Source of the DNA: Paenibacillus sp. 37 | GTDB taxonomy: Bacteria > Bacillota > Bacilli > Paenibacillales > Paenibacillaceae | DNA: 64,000 bases | Direction: 5' to 3' | NCBI RefSeq assembly: GCF_008386395.1 | Contig: NZ_CP043761.1 | Coordinates: 5,332,001-5,396,000, forward strand | Shown here: positions 55,790 to 64,000 of the stretch, one piece after another | Layout: every line of letters begins with the position of its first letter | Position numbering within the stretch: position 1 is the stretch's first letter | Made by a program: the position numbers and the translations under genes | The notes under the pieces: model-generated | What the model was told of the DNA's origin: nothing | Databases searched by the model: none | The model's input: the letters and a program-made list of their open reading frames with translations, nothing else

Positions 55790-56668
55790 TTATTTAAACA
55801 GCAGGTGTTCATTCAAATACGGATTATGGACAGCCATGCTGTGAACCCTTTCCATTACATCTGGCCCCATGGGTACATCCCCAACGCGCCTTAACAGAAT
55901 CCAGCGCAGGCAAGCCACAGCTTCAAAAACCTGCTCCTCTTCCAGCGTGTACACATAACTTGCAGAACGTGCAAATTGAGCGTGATACATCTCGCCGTAA
56001 CTTTCCCCATTATAGATGGTGATCAGAAAAACAGACCATGCCATATCGTACCTTGGATCACCATACTGCCCATTAGTCCAATCGATGATGCTGTAACGGT
56101 TGTCCATCTCAAGAATGTTTCCCAGATTATAATCGCCATGAATCAAGCGGTCCTGTCTGATCTGGACCTGCTGGATCAAGTTTGCCAGAAGATCATTTAT
56201 ATCGTCATGTAATTCAATTTGAGGAAAAAAGTATTGAACAAAATCGTACCTGAATATGTATTCTTCATCTTCTCCAGTACTCACTTCATTCACCGGATAA
56301 CGATGGACCTCCATTAATCGCTCAGCCAAATGTGTCAGTTTGGTTTGTGTTAATTGGTTAAGCGGCTTTCCATCATAGCTCGTTAACAGCACTTGATTCT
56401 CTTGCTCGTCTAATCCCCAACCGTAGGGTTTGGAAACACGAATTCCACTTTGATAAAGCTTGGACAATAATCGATATTGTTTGGCGATATCCGGTTTGGA
56501 ATCCTTGTCCCAGACTTTCAATACGTACTGCTGATCTTGCATTTCAATTCTCATCACACTCGCTTCCAGTCCAGGTGGCAAGGGAATGATCTGAACCTCC
56601 TGTTCAATCACCTGCTGGATACATTCATCCAGTTCTATCCAATTCATCTGGCTAAGTTGAATTGTCAT
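55790..56668 (-). CDS. APH family phosphotransferase of unknown substrate
   Basis: A 292-residue small-molecule kinase fold protein with the Brenner motif LIHGDYNLGNI (catalytic Asp) and IIDWTNGQYGDP with the metal-binding Asp. GGAGG lies 6 bases before the ATG. It is only distantly like the kinase-like protein of the biosynthetic cluster and lies in a run of housekeeping genes, so antibiotic resistance should not be assumed. Confidence 0.82.
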   Translation of the reverse strand: MTIQLSQMNWIELDECIQQVIEQEVQIIPLPPGLEASVMRIEMQDQQYVLKVWDKDSKPDIAKQYRLLSKLYQSGIRVSKPYGWGLDEQENQVLLTSYDGKPLNQLTQTKLTHLAERLMEVHRYPVNEVSTGEDEEYIFRYDFVQYFFPQIELHDDINDLLANLIQQVQIRQDRLIHGDYNLGNILEMDNRYSIIDWTNGQYGDPRYDMAWSVFLITIYNGESYGEMYHAQFARSASYVYTLEEEQVFEAVACLRWILLRRVGDVPMGPDVMERVHSMAVHNPYLNEHLLFK

Positions 56669-56709
56669 CGTTTTCCTCCGTTCATTCATGTCATGCCGCT
56701 TTCTCCCTG

Positions 56710-57189
56710 TTAGTCAGGTATCATCAGGCCTTTGCCAATGACATTGGCGGATACAGGCTGCTTACCCAATTCTCTGGCCCATACCGACAGCTGTCCCATA
56801 TGGTGAATCTCATGGGCGATCACATGTCGCATTACTTCTCCCCATGAATATGTACTGACCTTGCCAGCTGAGCGATGATCAATAAAAGCTCTTTTTTCCA
56901 TACTCGAATCCCATGCTGTAACAAATGCCTCCACATCAGGACGTAACTTGCGATCGAGTCGCCTTACTGCCTCAAGATTCTGGTAGTTTGCAAAATCTTC
57001 TGCATCATCCGGTTTGTCCTGAAGCAACTGAAGCCAGCTCCACTCTACATCAATGATATGAAATAATGTTTGTAATATGTTGCCTACTCCGCCCATGCGA
57101 GGCCGAAGCAATTCTTCAAGCGGTACATCTTCACACCACACATACCATTGCTCACGCACCATCCAGTTATAACGAAAGAATGTTTCCAT
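56710..57189 (-). CDS. DinB/YfiT family protein
   Basis: A 159-residue four-helix-bundle protein of the DinB superfamily. Metal-ligand histidines are seen in LFHIIDVEWSWL and in VIAHEIHHMGQL. AAAGGGG lies 8 bases before the ATG. Family members are often thiol-dependent transferases or stress proteins; the specific role is unknown. Confidence 0.85.
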   Translation of the reverse strand: METFFRYNWMVREQWYVWCEDVPLEELLRPRMGGVGNILQTLFHIIDVEWSWLQLLQDKPDDAEDFANYQNLEAVRRLDRKLRPDVEAFVTAWDSSMEKRAFIDHRSAGKVSTYSWGEVMRHVIAHEIHHMGQLSVWARELGKQPVSANVIGKGLMIPD

Positions 57190-57264
57190 TGGTATATTCC
57201 CCTTTATCAGCATATTTTTCAGAGAGATTTGATCAATTCTGTATTGGCAAAGGTATCCTCCGAA

Positions 57265-57471
57265 TTAATTCTTGTCCATATCCCTGCCTCCCGGTGGAAG
57301 GTGGCCTTCTTCAAAACATTCTTTTACATAGTTCCGATCGTGCTCTTGTCCATCCCATTGATGCAAGTACCGACTGGTCTCATATATGGACTCAAGTTCA
57401 GGAATATCGGATTCTTCCACATTTGAGATAATAAGTCGGTCTGACTTCCATTCTACTGGAAGTTGTTTCAT
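57265..57471 (-). pseudogene. Truncated GNAT acetyltransferase remnant
   Basis: An ATG with GGAG upstream opens a frame that starts like a GNAT enzyme (SDRLIISNVEESDIPELESI) and stops after 68 codons at DMDKN, before the acetyl-CoA binding motif. The bases after the stop do not restore the missing part in another frame before the next gene, so a large 3' deletion is likely rather than a point mutation. Confidence 0.65.
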
Positions 57472-57563
57472 CGTAATCACTCCATCTTTATATTCTATAT
57501 AAAGTTGCACTATTGAATATTTACACTTACCACTCCGATGACAGAACAACCTTCCGATCGCTG

Positions 57564-57614
57564 TTATCCCCAGATTTTTTTGATTCCTTTTATAAAGTTA
57601 AAATCCGGGGATAA
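57564..57614. repeat. Inverted repeat in intergenic gap
   Basis: TTATCCCCAGATTTTT and AAAATCCGGGGATAA pair over about 14 positions with one mismatch and a 20-base loop. It lies in the 209-base gap between a small membrane protein gene and the truncated GNAT. T-rich tracts inside suggest a terminator relic for the upstream gene. Confidence 0.5.
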
Positions 57615-57680
57615 AGGCGAACACTCCGCTTCTTCAGGTCCTTTCTGTCCTCTCCGTTTTGTGTAAATATTCAGTTCAAT

Positions 57681-57959
57681 TTATTTAGTTAATTTCTTTT
57701 TTATATACAAGATTACATGAATTCCTGCATAAATAAACAGGACATTGAACAAAAATAGAAGTACATTTAAATAGATACCAGATATAAACCAGATTGTTCC
57801 ATCCGAGTTGGCATAATGATAATCCGTAAAGAATCGGATTGGGAAACCATACTCTGTTCGGAGCGGTCCATCTTCAGTATGTAAAGTTCCAGGAATACAT
57901 AGGATGGCTAATACAGCAAGCCAGGCTGATAGATTCATTATTCTTTTGTTAATCGTCAA
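57681..57959 (-). CDS. Hypothetical membrane protein
   Basis: A 92-residue protein with an N-terminal hydrophobic segment (AWLAVLAILCIPG), a polar central region and a C-terminal membrane helix ending in IKKKLTK. It starts with TTG, with AGGAGG 7 bases upstream. It directly follows a membrane-anchored hypothetical gene on the same strand. Not recognised. Confidence 0.65.
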   Translation of the reverse strand: MTINKRIMNLSAWLAVLAILCIPGTLHTEDGPLRTEYGFPIRFFTDYHYANSDGTIWFISGIYLNVLLFLFNVLFIYAGIHVILYIKKKLTK

Positions 57960-57971
57960 TACCTCTCCTCC

Positions 57972-58454
57972 TTATTCAACACTAACGGTATCTTCACCAA
58001 AATACGTCCCTTCCAACTTTTGATCCATAAAGTCTCTTAAGTCCTTTTGATCAAGTATATATTTCGTATCTCTATTAAATCTGCTTTTTGTGGATACAAT
58101 AATCTGTTTCCGATTGTATTGAATTGTAATTTCAGCGTTATGCTTTAATCTCAAAGCAATTCCCGCACTAATGCTTCCTGTGACATCATCTACTGGTATT
58201 TTGGCTGATTCCGGGGCTGCATTCAGCCAGCCGACTATACGGCTAATGTCTTCTTTACTTAACGTAACATTGTCAATGCTAACGTGTGCTCCACCGTCGC
58301 CTGTCCTGGTGTACACAACTATGCTCATCTCTGTGCTTATCACTTGATTTCTCGAAATCGGCTTATTTGGATCTGGATTACTCGTGATTAGAAAATACAT
58401 AAACATGATTGCCGCACCTATGAAAAACCAAAATCGCCTACGTTTTCCTAGCAT
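57972..58454 (-). CDS. Membrane-anchored hypothetical protein
   Basis: A 160-residue protein starting MLGKRRRFWFFIGA, with one N-terminal membrane anchor (about 8-23) and an extracytoplasmic domain of mixed strands and helices. The ATG overlaps the stop of the isochorismatase-like gene (TAATG), so the two are translationally coupled. A longer in-frame opening inside that gene is disregarded. Not recognised. Confidence 0.7.
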   Translation of the reverse strand: MLGKRRRFWFFIGAAIMFMYFLITSNPDPNKPISRNQVISTEMSIVVYTRTGDGGAHVSIDNVTLSKEDISRIVGWLNAAPESAKIPVDDVTGSISAGIALRLKHNAEITIQYNRKQIIVSTKSRFNRDTKYILDQKDLRDFMDQKLEGTYFGEDTVSVE

Positions 58455-58975
58455 TACAACACATTCTCCGTATCCACCACGTTGGCAAACAGTCTCAGTA
58501 CCGTATTGTGATGTGCAATAATCTGCTCTGCTTGAAGCGTCTTTGAATTCCATGTGCTGTGCGCATCTTGAACCAGATTGACCGTGTAACCCAGACTGAA
58601 CGCTCTGCGGCAAGTCGTGTCTACACATACCTCAGTCTGCATACCCGCGAGAATCAACTCCTTCACGCCATTATCTTGCAATTTCAGATGCAGATCGGTT
58701 CTGTGAAATGAATCCGGTGTCTCCTTTTCAATAACGAGGTCACCAGCTATAGGTGCAATGGACGGATGAATGGCCCACCCCGGAGTTCCTCGTTCCAGTG
58801 GACTGCCTGCCCCTTCGCTGTGCTGGATATATATGATGGAATGCCCTGCTTCACGGGCCTTGGCAATTAACACCTGGATCTTTTGAAGCAATCGTTCCCC
58901 CTGATAGACGGGATCTGCTTCATCAAACATCGCTACCTGTACGTCAATGATTAGAAGTGCACAATGCGTTGTCAT
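58454..58975 (-). CDS. Isochorismatase-like cysteine hydrolase
   Basis: A 173-residue hydrolase with the family triad: Asp11 in LLIIDVQ, Lys in VIEKETPDSF and Cys in TEVCVDTT. AGGAGG lies 8 bases before the ATG. These enzymes hydrolyse amides such as nicotinamide or N-carbamoyl compounds; the substrate is not predictable. It is followed with overlap by a membrane-anchored hypothetical gene. Confidence 0.88.
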   Translation of the reverse strand: MTTHCALLIIDVQVAMFDEADPVYQGERLLQKIQVLIAKAREAGHSIIYIQHSEGAGSPLERGTPGWAIHPSIAPIAGDLVIEKETPDSFHRTDLHLKLQDNGVKELILAGMQTEVCVDTTCRRAFSLGYTVNLVQDAHSTWNSKTLQAEQIIAHHNTVLRLFANVVDTENVL

Positions 58976-59005
58976 TTTGCTTTCCTCCTGACAAATCAAT
59001 TTAAT

Positions 59006-59428
59006 TCAAATCTTTCTTCTTCGTACCTTTAACAAAACTTCCAATCTCATATCAATCAGTACAAATAGGATAGCGGCAAGAACGCCAAACAAGGTCAGAA
59101 CTAACGTCTCTTTGAAATCCAAGATTGCTTCTCCTGCGCCCATGACCAGATAATAAATATACATGCCTAAAACTCCAGCACATGCATAGCCTAATATCCT
59201 CGTACTTAGATACAACACATGATTAGGGAATTGTATTCGGCTGAGCAGATAGTCTAGCAATATCGATAAAGGTAGCCCGATCAACAGGATCAAGGGAGTC
59301 GCGTATACCAGATAAATAACAATGTAAAAATCAAAACTGTAGGATTCATTCATCGATATGAGACTTGCAGCCAAAGTAAAACCAATGATGGTTAGAACGG
59401 TTGTTATCAGCTTTCTTCCCATGTTCAT
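59006..59428 (-). CDS. Hypothetical four-helix membrane protein
   Basis: A 140-residue protein with four predicted membrane segments and a positively charged C terminus (LLKVRRRKI). GGAG lies 7 bases before the ATG. It lies 30 bases upstream of the isochorismatase-like gene in the same direction. No family recognised. Confidence 0.7.
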   Translation of the reverse strand: MNMGRKLITTVLTIIGFTLAASLISMNESYSFDFYIVIYLVYATPLILLIGLPLSILLDYLLSRIQFPNHVLYLSTRILGYACAGVLGMYIYYLVMGAGEAILDFKETLVLTLFGVLAAILFVLIDMRLEVLLKVRRRKI

Positions 59429-59469
59429 CTCATCACTCCAATACAGTTATCTCTATTCATTGGATGTGC

Positions 59470-60015
59470 TCATGCGTCAGATTTTGCCGGTTGCCATCCG
59501 ATTTCTTGAGACCAACTGTGTGCTCTCTGTAATATGCTCCACACCATTGGTCCTTTTCCTTCAACATATTTGAGACGCTGATCTTTATACAATGACATGA
59601 GTCTGTGCTTTTCTTCCGCATAGTTCAAACAATCTTCTGGATGTTCCCTTAGATAGTCTCTGAACAGCAAGGTCATCTGCTCGGAGAAACCGCCTACCTG
59701 TCTAACGTGTATATGTATCCTTCTGTTTCCGGGTTCTTCACGAAAGTAACGTTTAGTCTTATCCGGATTTTCTGCTCTGAATACAAATCCGACGGTTTCG
59801 ATCTCATGTTTGTAGTCCAACAGATTCTTATAATTAGAAACAGATAGTTGTATATCTATAATAGGTTTAGCGTCTATTCCCACAATTGAAGTGGACCCAA
59901 CATGATCAATCCGCACGGCCTTTTCTCCTAACGCTTCTCTTAATTTCGAACCCGTTTCGAGAAACAAATTACGCCATGCCGGATCATACTTTGCAATTCT
60001 CCATTGACCCTCCAT
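59470..60015 (-). CDS. GrpB family (UPF0157) nucleotidyltransferase-like protein
   Basis: A 181-residue protein with the family features: a DHVGSTSIVGIDAKPIIDI segment (GS motif and paired acidic residues of the nucleotidyltransferase fold) and RIHIHV later. GGAGG is close before the ATG. GrpB proteins have no firmly established role. It is a single gene among accessory genes. Confidence 0.88.
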   Translation of the reverse strand: MEGQWRIAKYDPAWRNLFLETGSKLREALGEKAVRIDHVGSTSIVGIDAKPIIDIQLSVSNYKNLLDYKHEIETVGFVFRAENPDKTKRYFREEPGNRRIHIHVRQVGGFSEQMTLLFRDYLREHPEDCLNYAEEKHRLMSLYKDQRLKYVEGKGPMVWSILQRAHSWSQEIGWQPAKSDA

Positions 60016-60114
60016 ACAACTCCTCCTTGGTTATCCAATCAAGCTATATAATTAAATAACACGTTCTTTTAACCTTTTGTTACATGTAGATTATTTAGTG
60101 ATGCCATATTGATA

Positions 60115-60687
60115 TCATGCAAAATCATCATTGTTTATCCCTAGTTCTATTTGTTTTTTGGATTCCATCATGTATTCGTACACATCATCAATTTCTGTTA
60201 TCCCTTTAATTTTCTCTTTTAACAGTTCAATAATTAATTGATTTTCACTCTCTCGCATCTTTATATCTTCCATATAGTTATCGTTATAGTCGTTCATAAA
60301 ATCTAGTTTGTTTTTATAAAATCGAAATCTCTCCAAAACATATACTTCCTTAAGATTAATAAATAATGCTATAAAATCCTTAATGTTTCTGGCAACTAAA
60401 GTTACTTGATTACCAAACGCCGTAGGTTGGATAAAGATAACCGGAGCTTCTTCCAAATCACTAATGGATCTGTTAAACGTGAAAAAAGCAAAATGGTCAC
60501 CATCTGCCCCTATTCTTCCAAATATAATGGCATCATCTGGCGTACAATAGTATCGATCATCATCATTGTTAAAACTAATATAAAACCCCACATAATCATG
60601 AAGGGTCGCATTATGTTGTTTACGTAATTCCTTATCTATTCGAACGATGCCTTCTAATGATTCCGGCATTTTATAATGTACTTCCAA
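60115..60687 (-). CDS. Hypothetical protein, possibly SMI1/KNR4 (SUKH)-like
   Basis: A 190-residue acidic protein. The DAIIFGRIGADGDHFAFF stretch followed by a hydrophobic strand and an ...NIKDFIALFI helix resembles the SMI1/KNR4 core found in immunity proteins, but I am not sure of the family. TTG at 60687 has GAGAGG 9 bases upstream; ATG at 60714 has no ribosome site. No toxin partner gene is adjacent. Confidence 0.6.
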   Translation of the reverse strand: MEVHYKMPESLEGIVRIDKELRKQHNATLHDYVGFYISFNNDDDRYYCTPDDAIIFGRIGADGDHFAFFTFNRSISDLEEAPVIFIQPTAFGNQVTLVARNIKDFIALFINLKEVYVLERFRFYKNKLDFMNDYNDNYMEDIKMRESENQLIIELLKEKIKGITEIDDVYEYMMESKKQIELGINNDDFA

Positions 60688-60744
60688 GTTTGCATACCTC
60701 TCTTCTATTGGCATTGATTAATATATCTATATTTTGACACAAAT

Positions 60745-60776
60745 TAAAAAAAAGAGAAGGACCCTTAGGCCCTCCC
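60745..60776 (-). terminator. Terminator of the GH43 gene
   Basis: GGAGGGCC-TAAG-GGTCCTTC with G-T pairs, followed by TCTTTTTTTT on the minus strand, just after the GH43 stop. Confidence 0.85.
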
Positions 60777-60785
60777 CTTAACTTC

Positions 60786-62276
60786 TTAATGATAATCACA
60801 CTTGAAATTTGTAAACTCAGCTGAAGTATCTTGCCCGCTCGCGTATAACCCAATAAGTACGCCCGTAAAACCTCCTGCCACCTCCGAGGATAGGTATCTC
60901 GTCTGTGCCGTGCCCAGCAGAATCTCTTCACCATCTGCTTGAAACAGGAAACTGTAGCGTTCTTGGCTTGAGCAGATCACCAGCGTTGCATACTGTTTAT
61001 TTCCCAGATCTACTTCATGTTCTATCGATTTGATATCACCGATATTTAGACGCTCGACCACCTTATAACCGTTCTGCTGCCCACGAATAGCCACTTCATA
61101 ATGATGATTCTCATCCATGTAGATCGTGATCCCGGCTTCTCCACTCGTCAGACTAACATCGACAGAAATCGTAGCATTAAAGTCTTTTTGACGTAGCCCA
61201 ATGAACGTTGGGGATGCCGGAACGTCCAGTGTTACATCGGTTCCTGTTAGCGTAAGCTTATCTGATTCAAGCTGATAATGCTCTGTATTTGGATGACGAA
61301 GATAACACCAGTCGAGGTTCCAGTCTGTATTTTCAAACGTATAATTCTTCTTATCCTGCTGGATCACCGTGTCGGGAATGCGATCCGTCTCAAAACTCGT
61401 CAGCGTTGTGCCTTCATGCCCGGCTGTAAACCATCCGTCTTCACCAAACGTAATTGGAGTCAGAAATACTTCTCGACCCAGATGATGGTACGTAGCCCAT
61501 TTGCCAATCTGTCGGAATCCCAGGTGAAAGAGCCACCAGTTCCCCCGATCATCCTGAACCAGATCACCATGCCCTACTCCCTGCAACTCATAACCTCCCA
61601 GATTGCGGTTGGTCAGAACTGGATTGTGCGCATAGGCTTCGAACGGTCCCGAAGAAGAAGTGCCCCGAGCATATGTAACCATATGACCATACTCGGTGCC
61701 GCCTTCGGCTGCAAGCAGGTAATAATAACCGTTCATTTTATACAGATGCGGACTTTCCAGATATCGTCCACCTGTTCCGTTCCATATCGAACGACTTGGA
61801 CTAAGTTTGCGGCCAGTTTCAATCTCAAGCTCACACTGGACAATTCCGCCAATGCCTTCATCATCAACGCCATTACTCATAAACAATGTTTTTCCATCTT
61901 CAAAATACAAATCGGGATCAATCCCGCCTTGATCCACATAAATAGGCTCAGACCATTCTCCGTAAATATCGTCCGTCCAGACATAGAAATTCTGATGCGT
62001 CGTATCATTGGTTGTGACCATATAAAAACGCCCGTCATTGTGCCTGATGGTTGGGGCAAATACACCCCCGGAGCTGTTCACCGTCTCGAGTTGAATCTGG
62101 CTTTTACGAGTCAGGCAGTGACCAATCTGCTTCCAATTCAGCAAATCCTTGCTTTCAAAGAGCGGTACGCCCGGAAAATATTGAAAAGAACTACACACCA
62201 TATAGTAGGTATCGTGCACCTTAATCACACTAGGGTCTGGATAAAAACCTTTTACAACAGGGTTATTGTATTTCAT
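60786..62276 (-). CDS. GH43 family beta-xylosidase/arabinofuranosidase
   Basis: A 496-residue intracellular glycosidase. The five-bladed propeller begins NPVVKGFYPDPSVI (general base Asp14), with DPDLYFEDG (second Asp) and LESPHLYK (acid Glu). The C-terminal 190 residues form the beta-sandwich usual in GH43 subfamily enzymes active on xylan side chains. GGAG lies 7 bases before the ATG. It is divergent from an ArsR-like regulator and complements the intracellular GH10 xylanase. Confidence 0.9.
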   Translation of the reverse strand: MKYNNPVVKGFYPDPSVIKVHDTYYMVCSSFQYFPGVPLFESKDLLNWKQIGHCLTRKSQIQLETVNSSGGVFAPTIRHNDGRFYMVTTNDTTHQNFYVWTDDIYGEWSEPIYVDQGGIDPDLYFEDGKTLFMSNGVDDEGIGGIVQCELEIETGRKLSPSRSIWNGTGGRYLESPHLYKMNGYYYLLAAEGGTEYGHMVTYARGTSSSGPFEAYAHNPVLTNRNLGGYELQGVGHGDLVQDDRGNWWLFHLGFRQIGKWATYHHLGREVFLTPITFGEDGWFTAGHEGTTLTSFETDRIPDTVIQQDKKNYTFENTDWNLDWCYLRHPNTEHYQLESDKLTLTGTDVTLDVPASPTFIGLRQKDFNATISVDVSLTSGEAGITIYMDENHHYEVAIRGQQNGYKVVERLNIGDIKSIEHEVDLGNKQYATLVICSSQERYSFLFQADGEEILLGTAQTRYLSSEVAGGFTGVLIGLYASGQDTSAEFTNFKCDYH

Positions 62277-62297
62277 TACTTCACTCCACCTCTTAAT

Positions 62298-62429
62298 ATA
62301 AAATTCACATATATAAGAATTCAACTTTGTAACAACTACAAAAATTAAACACCATCGGGCGTAAACTTGCAATGAATCTGAATTGCATCTTGGAGCTAAT
62401 TTTATTAAATTAATATATATGTGATTTTA
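62298..62429. promoter_or_regulatory. Pair of inverted candidate operators between GH43 and its regulator
   Basis: TAAAATTCACATATATA (around 62299-62315) recurs in the opposite orientation as TATATATGTGATTTTA (around 62414-62429), differing by one base insertion. Each copy lies 25-45 bases before one of the divergent start codons, so both genes probably share control by the adjacent regulator. The 180-base gap contains no gene. Confidence 0.5.
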
Positions 62430-62456
62430 GAAGATTGAGGGTAGGGAGTTGTACAG

Positions 62457-63359
62457 ATGATCAAAGCAAATGGAGAGCCCCAGTTCCTTCCTTTATATGA
62501 GGCGCTGGCAAGCGAAGTCAGATGGGAAATAATGGACATAATTGCAGATCGCGAAATGAATGTGAAGGATATTGCCGCAGTATTAGAGCTTAGCCCCTCC
62601 ATCGTCACGATGCATATTCGCAAACTGGAGGATGCGGGTCTAATTGGGAGCAGACGCGTTCGGATCAACGGAGGGACGCACAAATTATGTTACCTCAAGC
62701 AAAATCAGATTGAGATCGAGCTGCCATCCGCAAGCCAAACTTCACGAACCAGAGAACAGACGATAGCCGTTGGACACTACACTGCTTTTGATATTCACCC
62801 TACCTGTGGGCTAGGAACACTTGAGAAAGAAATCGGCGTATGGGATGATCCACGTTACTTCCTTGATCCTGAGCGTGTACACGCCGCTATCCTGTGGTTT
62901 GGGAAGGGCTATGTTGAATATAAAACACCAAATTTTGTCCTTCCTGATCAGACAACCGATGCGATTGAAATTTCGATGGAACTGGCGTCTGAAGCTCCGG
63001 GATTGCGAGATCATTGGCCTTCCGATATTCGTTTCACCTTCAATGGCATTTCTCTTGGAACGTGGACAAGCCCTGCCGACTTTGGCAGAGCAGCACGCGG
63101 CAAATATACGCCAGAATGGTGGCATCGCAATGTGAATCAGTATGGATTATTAAAGACCATTCGTATCGATACCTCCGGTACTTACATGGATGGAGAGCGG
63201 ATGTCTGACATCACACTTGCGGATATTAAGCTTAGCGAGCCGTTCTGGACGCTTCGTTTTACGGTTGACGAGGAAAGCCCCAACGTAGGCGGATTAACGA
63301 TCTATGGTGCCGGTTTTGGTAACCATGATCAGGATATTGTTATTCGTGTATTGGGTTGA
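62457..63359 (+). CDS. ArsR-like winged-helix regulator with large C-terminal domain
   Basis: A 300-residue protein. Residues 10-85 are an ArsR-type winged helix (VRWEIMDIIADREMNVKDIA, then LSPSIVTMHIRKLEDAGLI). The remaining 210 residues form a beta-rich domain with Trp-rich segments (HWPSDIRFTFNG, KYTPEWWHRN) that looks like a carbohydrate-binding jelly roll rather than the short dimer arm of ordinary ArsR proteins. GGGAG lies 8 bases before the ATG. Divergence from the GH43 gene suggests a sugar-responsive regulator of that gene. Confidence 0.82.
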   Translation: MIKANGEPQFLPLYEALASEVRWEIMDIIADREMNVKDIAAVLELSPSIVTMHIRKLEDAGLIGSRRVRINGGTHKLCYLKQNQIEIELPSASQTSRTREQTIAVGHYTAFDIHPTCGLGTLEKEIGVWDDPRYFLDPERVHAAILWFGKGYVEYKTPNFVLPDQTTDAIEISMELASEAPGLRDHWPSDIRFTFNGISLGTWTSPADFGRAARGKYTPEWWHRNVNQYGLLKTIRIDTSGTYMDGERMSDITLADIKLSEPFWTLRFTVDEESPNVGGLTIYGAGFGNHDQDIVIRVLG

Positions 63360-63369
63360 ATTTTTTAAC

Positions 63370-63776
63370 CTAATCGATTAACTTGATTTTCTCAAAAACT
63401 TTATATTTCTCCAGATCTGAAGTAATTGCATAAGGCAGGTAATGATATAATTCAGATCTGGTTGCCCACTTGTATTCACTATGTTCTTCTGAAAGATTCA
63501 CTTGATGATCTTTAGTTCTACACAAATACATTAGAAGAATGACCTGTCGATGAGGATCGGTAAAGAACGTATTGGCAAACAGTAATTCATCTATTTGAAC
63601 TTTAATGCCAACTTCCTCTCTAGCTTCACGAATCAGAGCCTCTTCCAATTCTTCTCCGAAGTGAAGTTCCCCCCTACTGTCTCCCAACTTCCGGCGCCTA
63701 CCTCATCCACTAGTGAGCGCTTAACAATTAACACTCTGCCTTCATTCTCGATTAGTCCTTTTATGACAGTTACCAT
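63370..63776 (-). pseudogene. Nudix hydrolase gene with frameshift in a G run
   Basis: The N-terminal part reads MVTVIKGLIENEGRVLIVKR... up to GSWETVGG in one frame. The rest continues in another frame as GELHFGEELEEALIREAREE..., the Nudix box. The switch is at a run of six G (63669-63674 as C on the plus strand); seven G would restore a normal Nudix protein of about 136 residues. It could be a real mutation, phase variation or a sequencing error. Confidence 0.8.
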
Positions 63777-63827
63777 TTTATTTTCCAAGTGTTTAATCGC
63801 AGCCCCATTTTTGTATTAACAATCAGT

Positions 63828-64000
63828 TTATGTTTGGAACCATCTTCTTAACTGATTAATATGAGCTTGATGATAACGGTTATGGTCAGCCATGTGCCAT
63901 AATCCCCAACGTATCGTAGCTTGCTTTTCGTTCTGATGTCCAAAAGTAACGACTCGATCTAGATCAGCATCCGCTAAATGTGTGCATGTCTCTTTTAGAA
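63828..64000 (-). CDS. DinB-like protein, C-terminal part (cut by window edge)
   Basis: The last 56 residues of a gene that begins beyond the right edge. The end IRWGLWHMADHNRYHQAHI followed by NQLRRWF has the paired histidines typical of the last helix of DinB-superfamily proteins. Family call is moderate because only a third of the protein is visible. Confidence 0.6.
   Translation of the reverse strand, partial: LKETCTHLADADLDRVVTFGHQNEKQATIRWGLWHMADHNRYHQAHINQLRRWFQT

Noticed and set aside
55776..55806. GCTGTTTA/TAAACAGC hairpin at the end of the APH-like gene
   Set aside because: It lacks a T run on either strand and overlaps the stop codon; too weak to call a terminator.
55790..56668. 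Aminoglycoside resistance gene
   Set aside because: The fold is APH-like but the gene lies in a housekeeping run and the sequence gives no sign of a specific drug substrate.
61278..62348. A 356-codon open frame on the plus strand opposite the GH43 gene
   Set aside because: It is antisense to a clear GH43 protein, has no ribosome site and no recognisable motif; it is a by-product of codon use on the other strand.
1..64000. CRISPR arrays, tRNA or rRNA genes, insertion sequences, prophage or attachment sites
   Set aside because: No repeat-spacer pattern, no RNA gene signature and no transposase or integrase was found on reading both strands.

Overview
The window looks like a Paenibacillus-type Firmicute chromosome. 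Genes carry strong AGGAGG-type ribosome binding sites with frequent GTG and TTG starts, and the base composition is moderate. The accessory genes (fructan, xylan and ABC sugar uptake systems, DinB and GNAT families) are typical of soil Paenibacillus. This is inferred from gene content; no marker gene is present.

Positions 1 to about 44,430 hold one large biosynthetic gene cluster, all on the minus strand, so it reads from high to low coordinates. It starts with a discrete ACP and an acyl-CoA dehydrogenase. A small-molecule kinase-like protein, an AraC regulator and a type II thioesterase follow. Then come five megasynthase proteins: a fatty-acyl-AMP ligase/ACP loading protein; KS-KR-ACP; KS-KR-ACP-Cy-A(Cys)-PCP-Cy-A(Cys, with inserted oxidase)-PCP; 2x(KS-KR-ACP); and 2x(KS-KR-ACP) ending in a condensation domain. 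After these lie a 3-hydroxyacyl-CoA dehydrogenase, a second discrete ACP, an FkbH-like glyceryl-loading enzyme, a discrete acyltransferase and an ABC exporter that runs off the left edge. None of the six PKS modules has an AT domain, so the line is AT-less (trans-AT). By collinearity the product would be an acyl chain extended by two beta-hydroxy ketide units, two cysteine-derived thiazoline/thiazole rings and four more beta-hydroxy ketide units. Release would be onto an external nucleophile by the terminal C domain. The FkbH, ACP and two dehydrogenase genes point to a hydroxymalonyl-ACP-type extender. I do not recognise a characterised compound with this architecture.

The most unusual structural feature is at the protein junctions. 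Two junctions use ordinary helical docking tails. The other two, in alternation, use a C-terminal half-condensation domain (C-lobe only) facing a short N-terminal LDxL peptide on the next protein.

Positions 44,500 to 64,000 are ordinary accessory metabolism. A LacI-type regulator diverges from a fructan/sucrose operon (two permeases, binding lipoprotein, GH32 hydrolase, ROK fructokinase, terminator). Next are a purine nucleoside phosphorylase, a previously easy-to-miss 56-residue membrane protein, an intracellular GH10 xylanase, a run of small housekeeping genes, and a GH43 enzyme divergent from an ArsR-like regulator with a likely shared pair of operators. Two decayed genes are visible: a truncated GNAT and a Nudix hydrolase frameshifted in a G run. 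A DinB-like gene is cut by the right edge.
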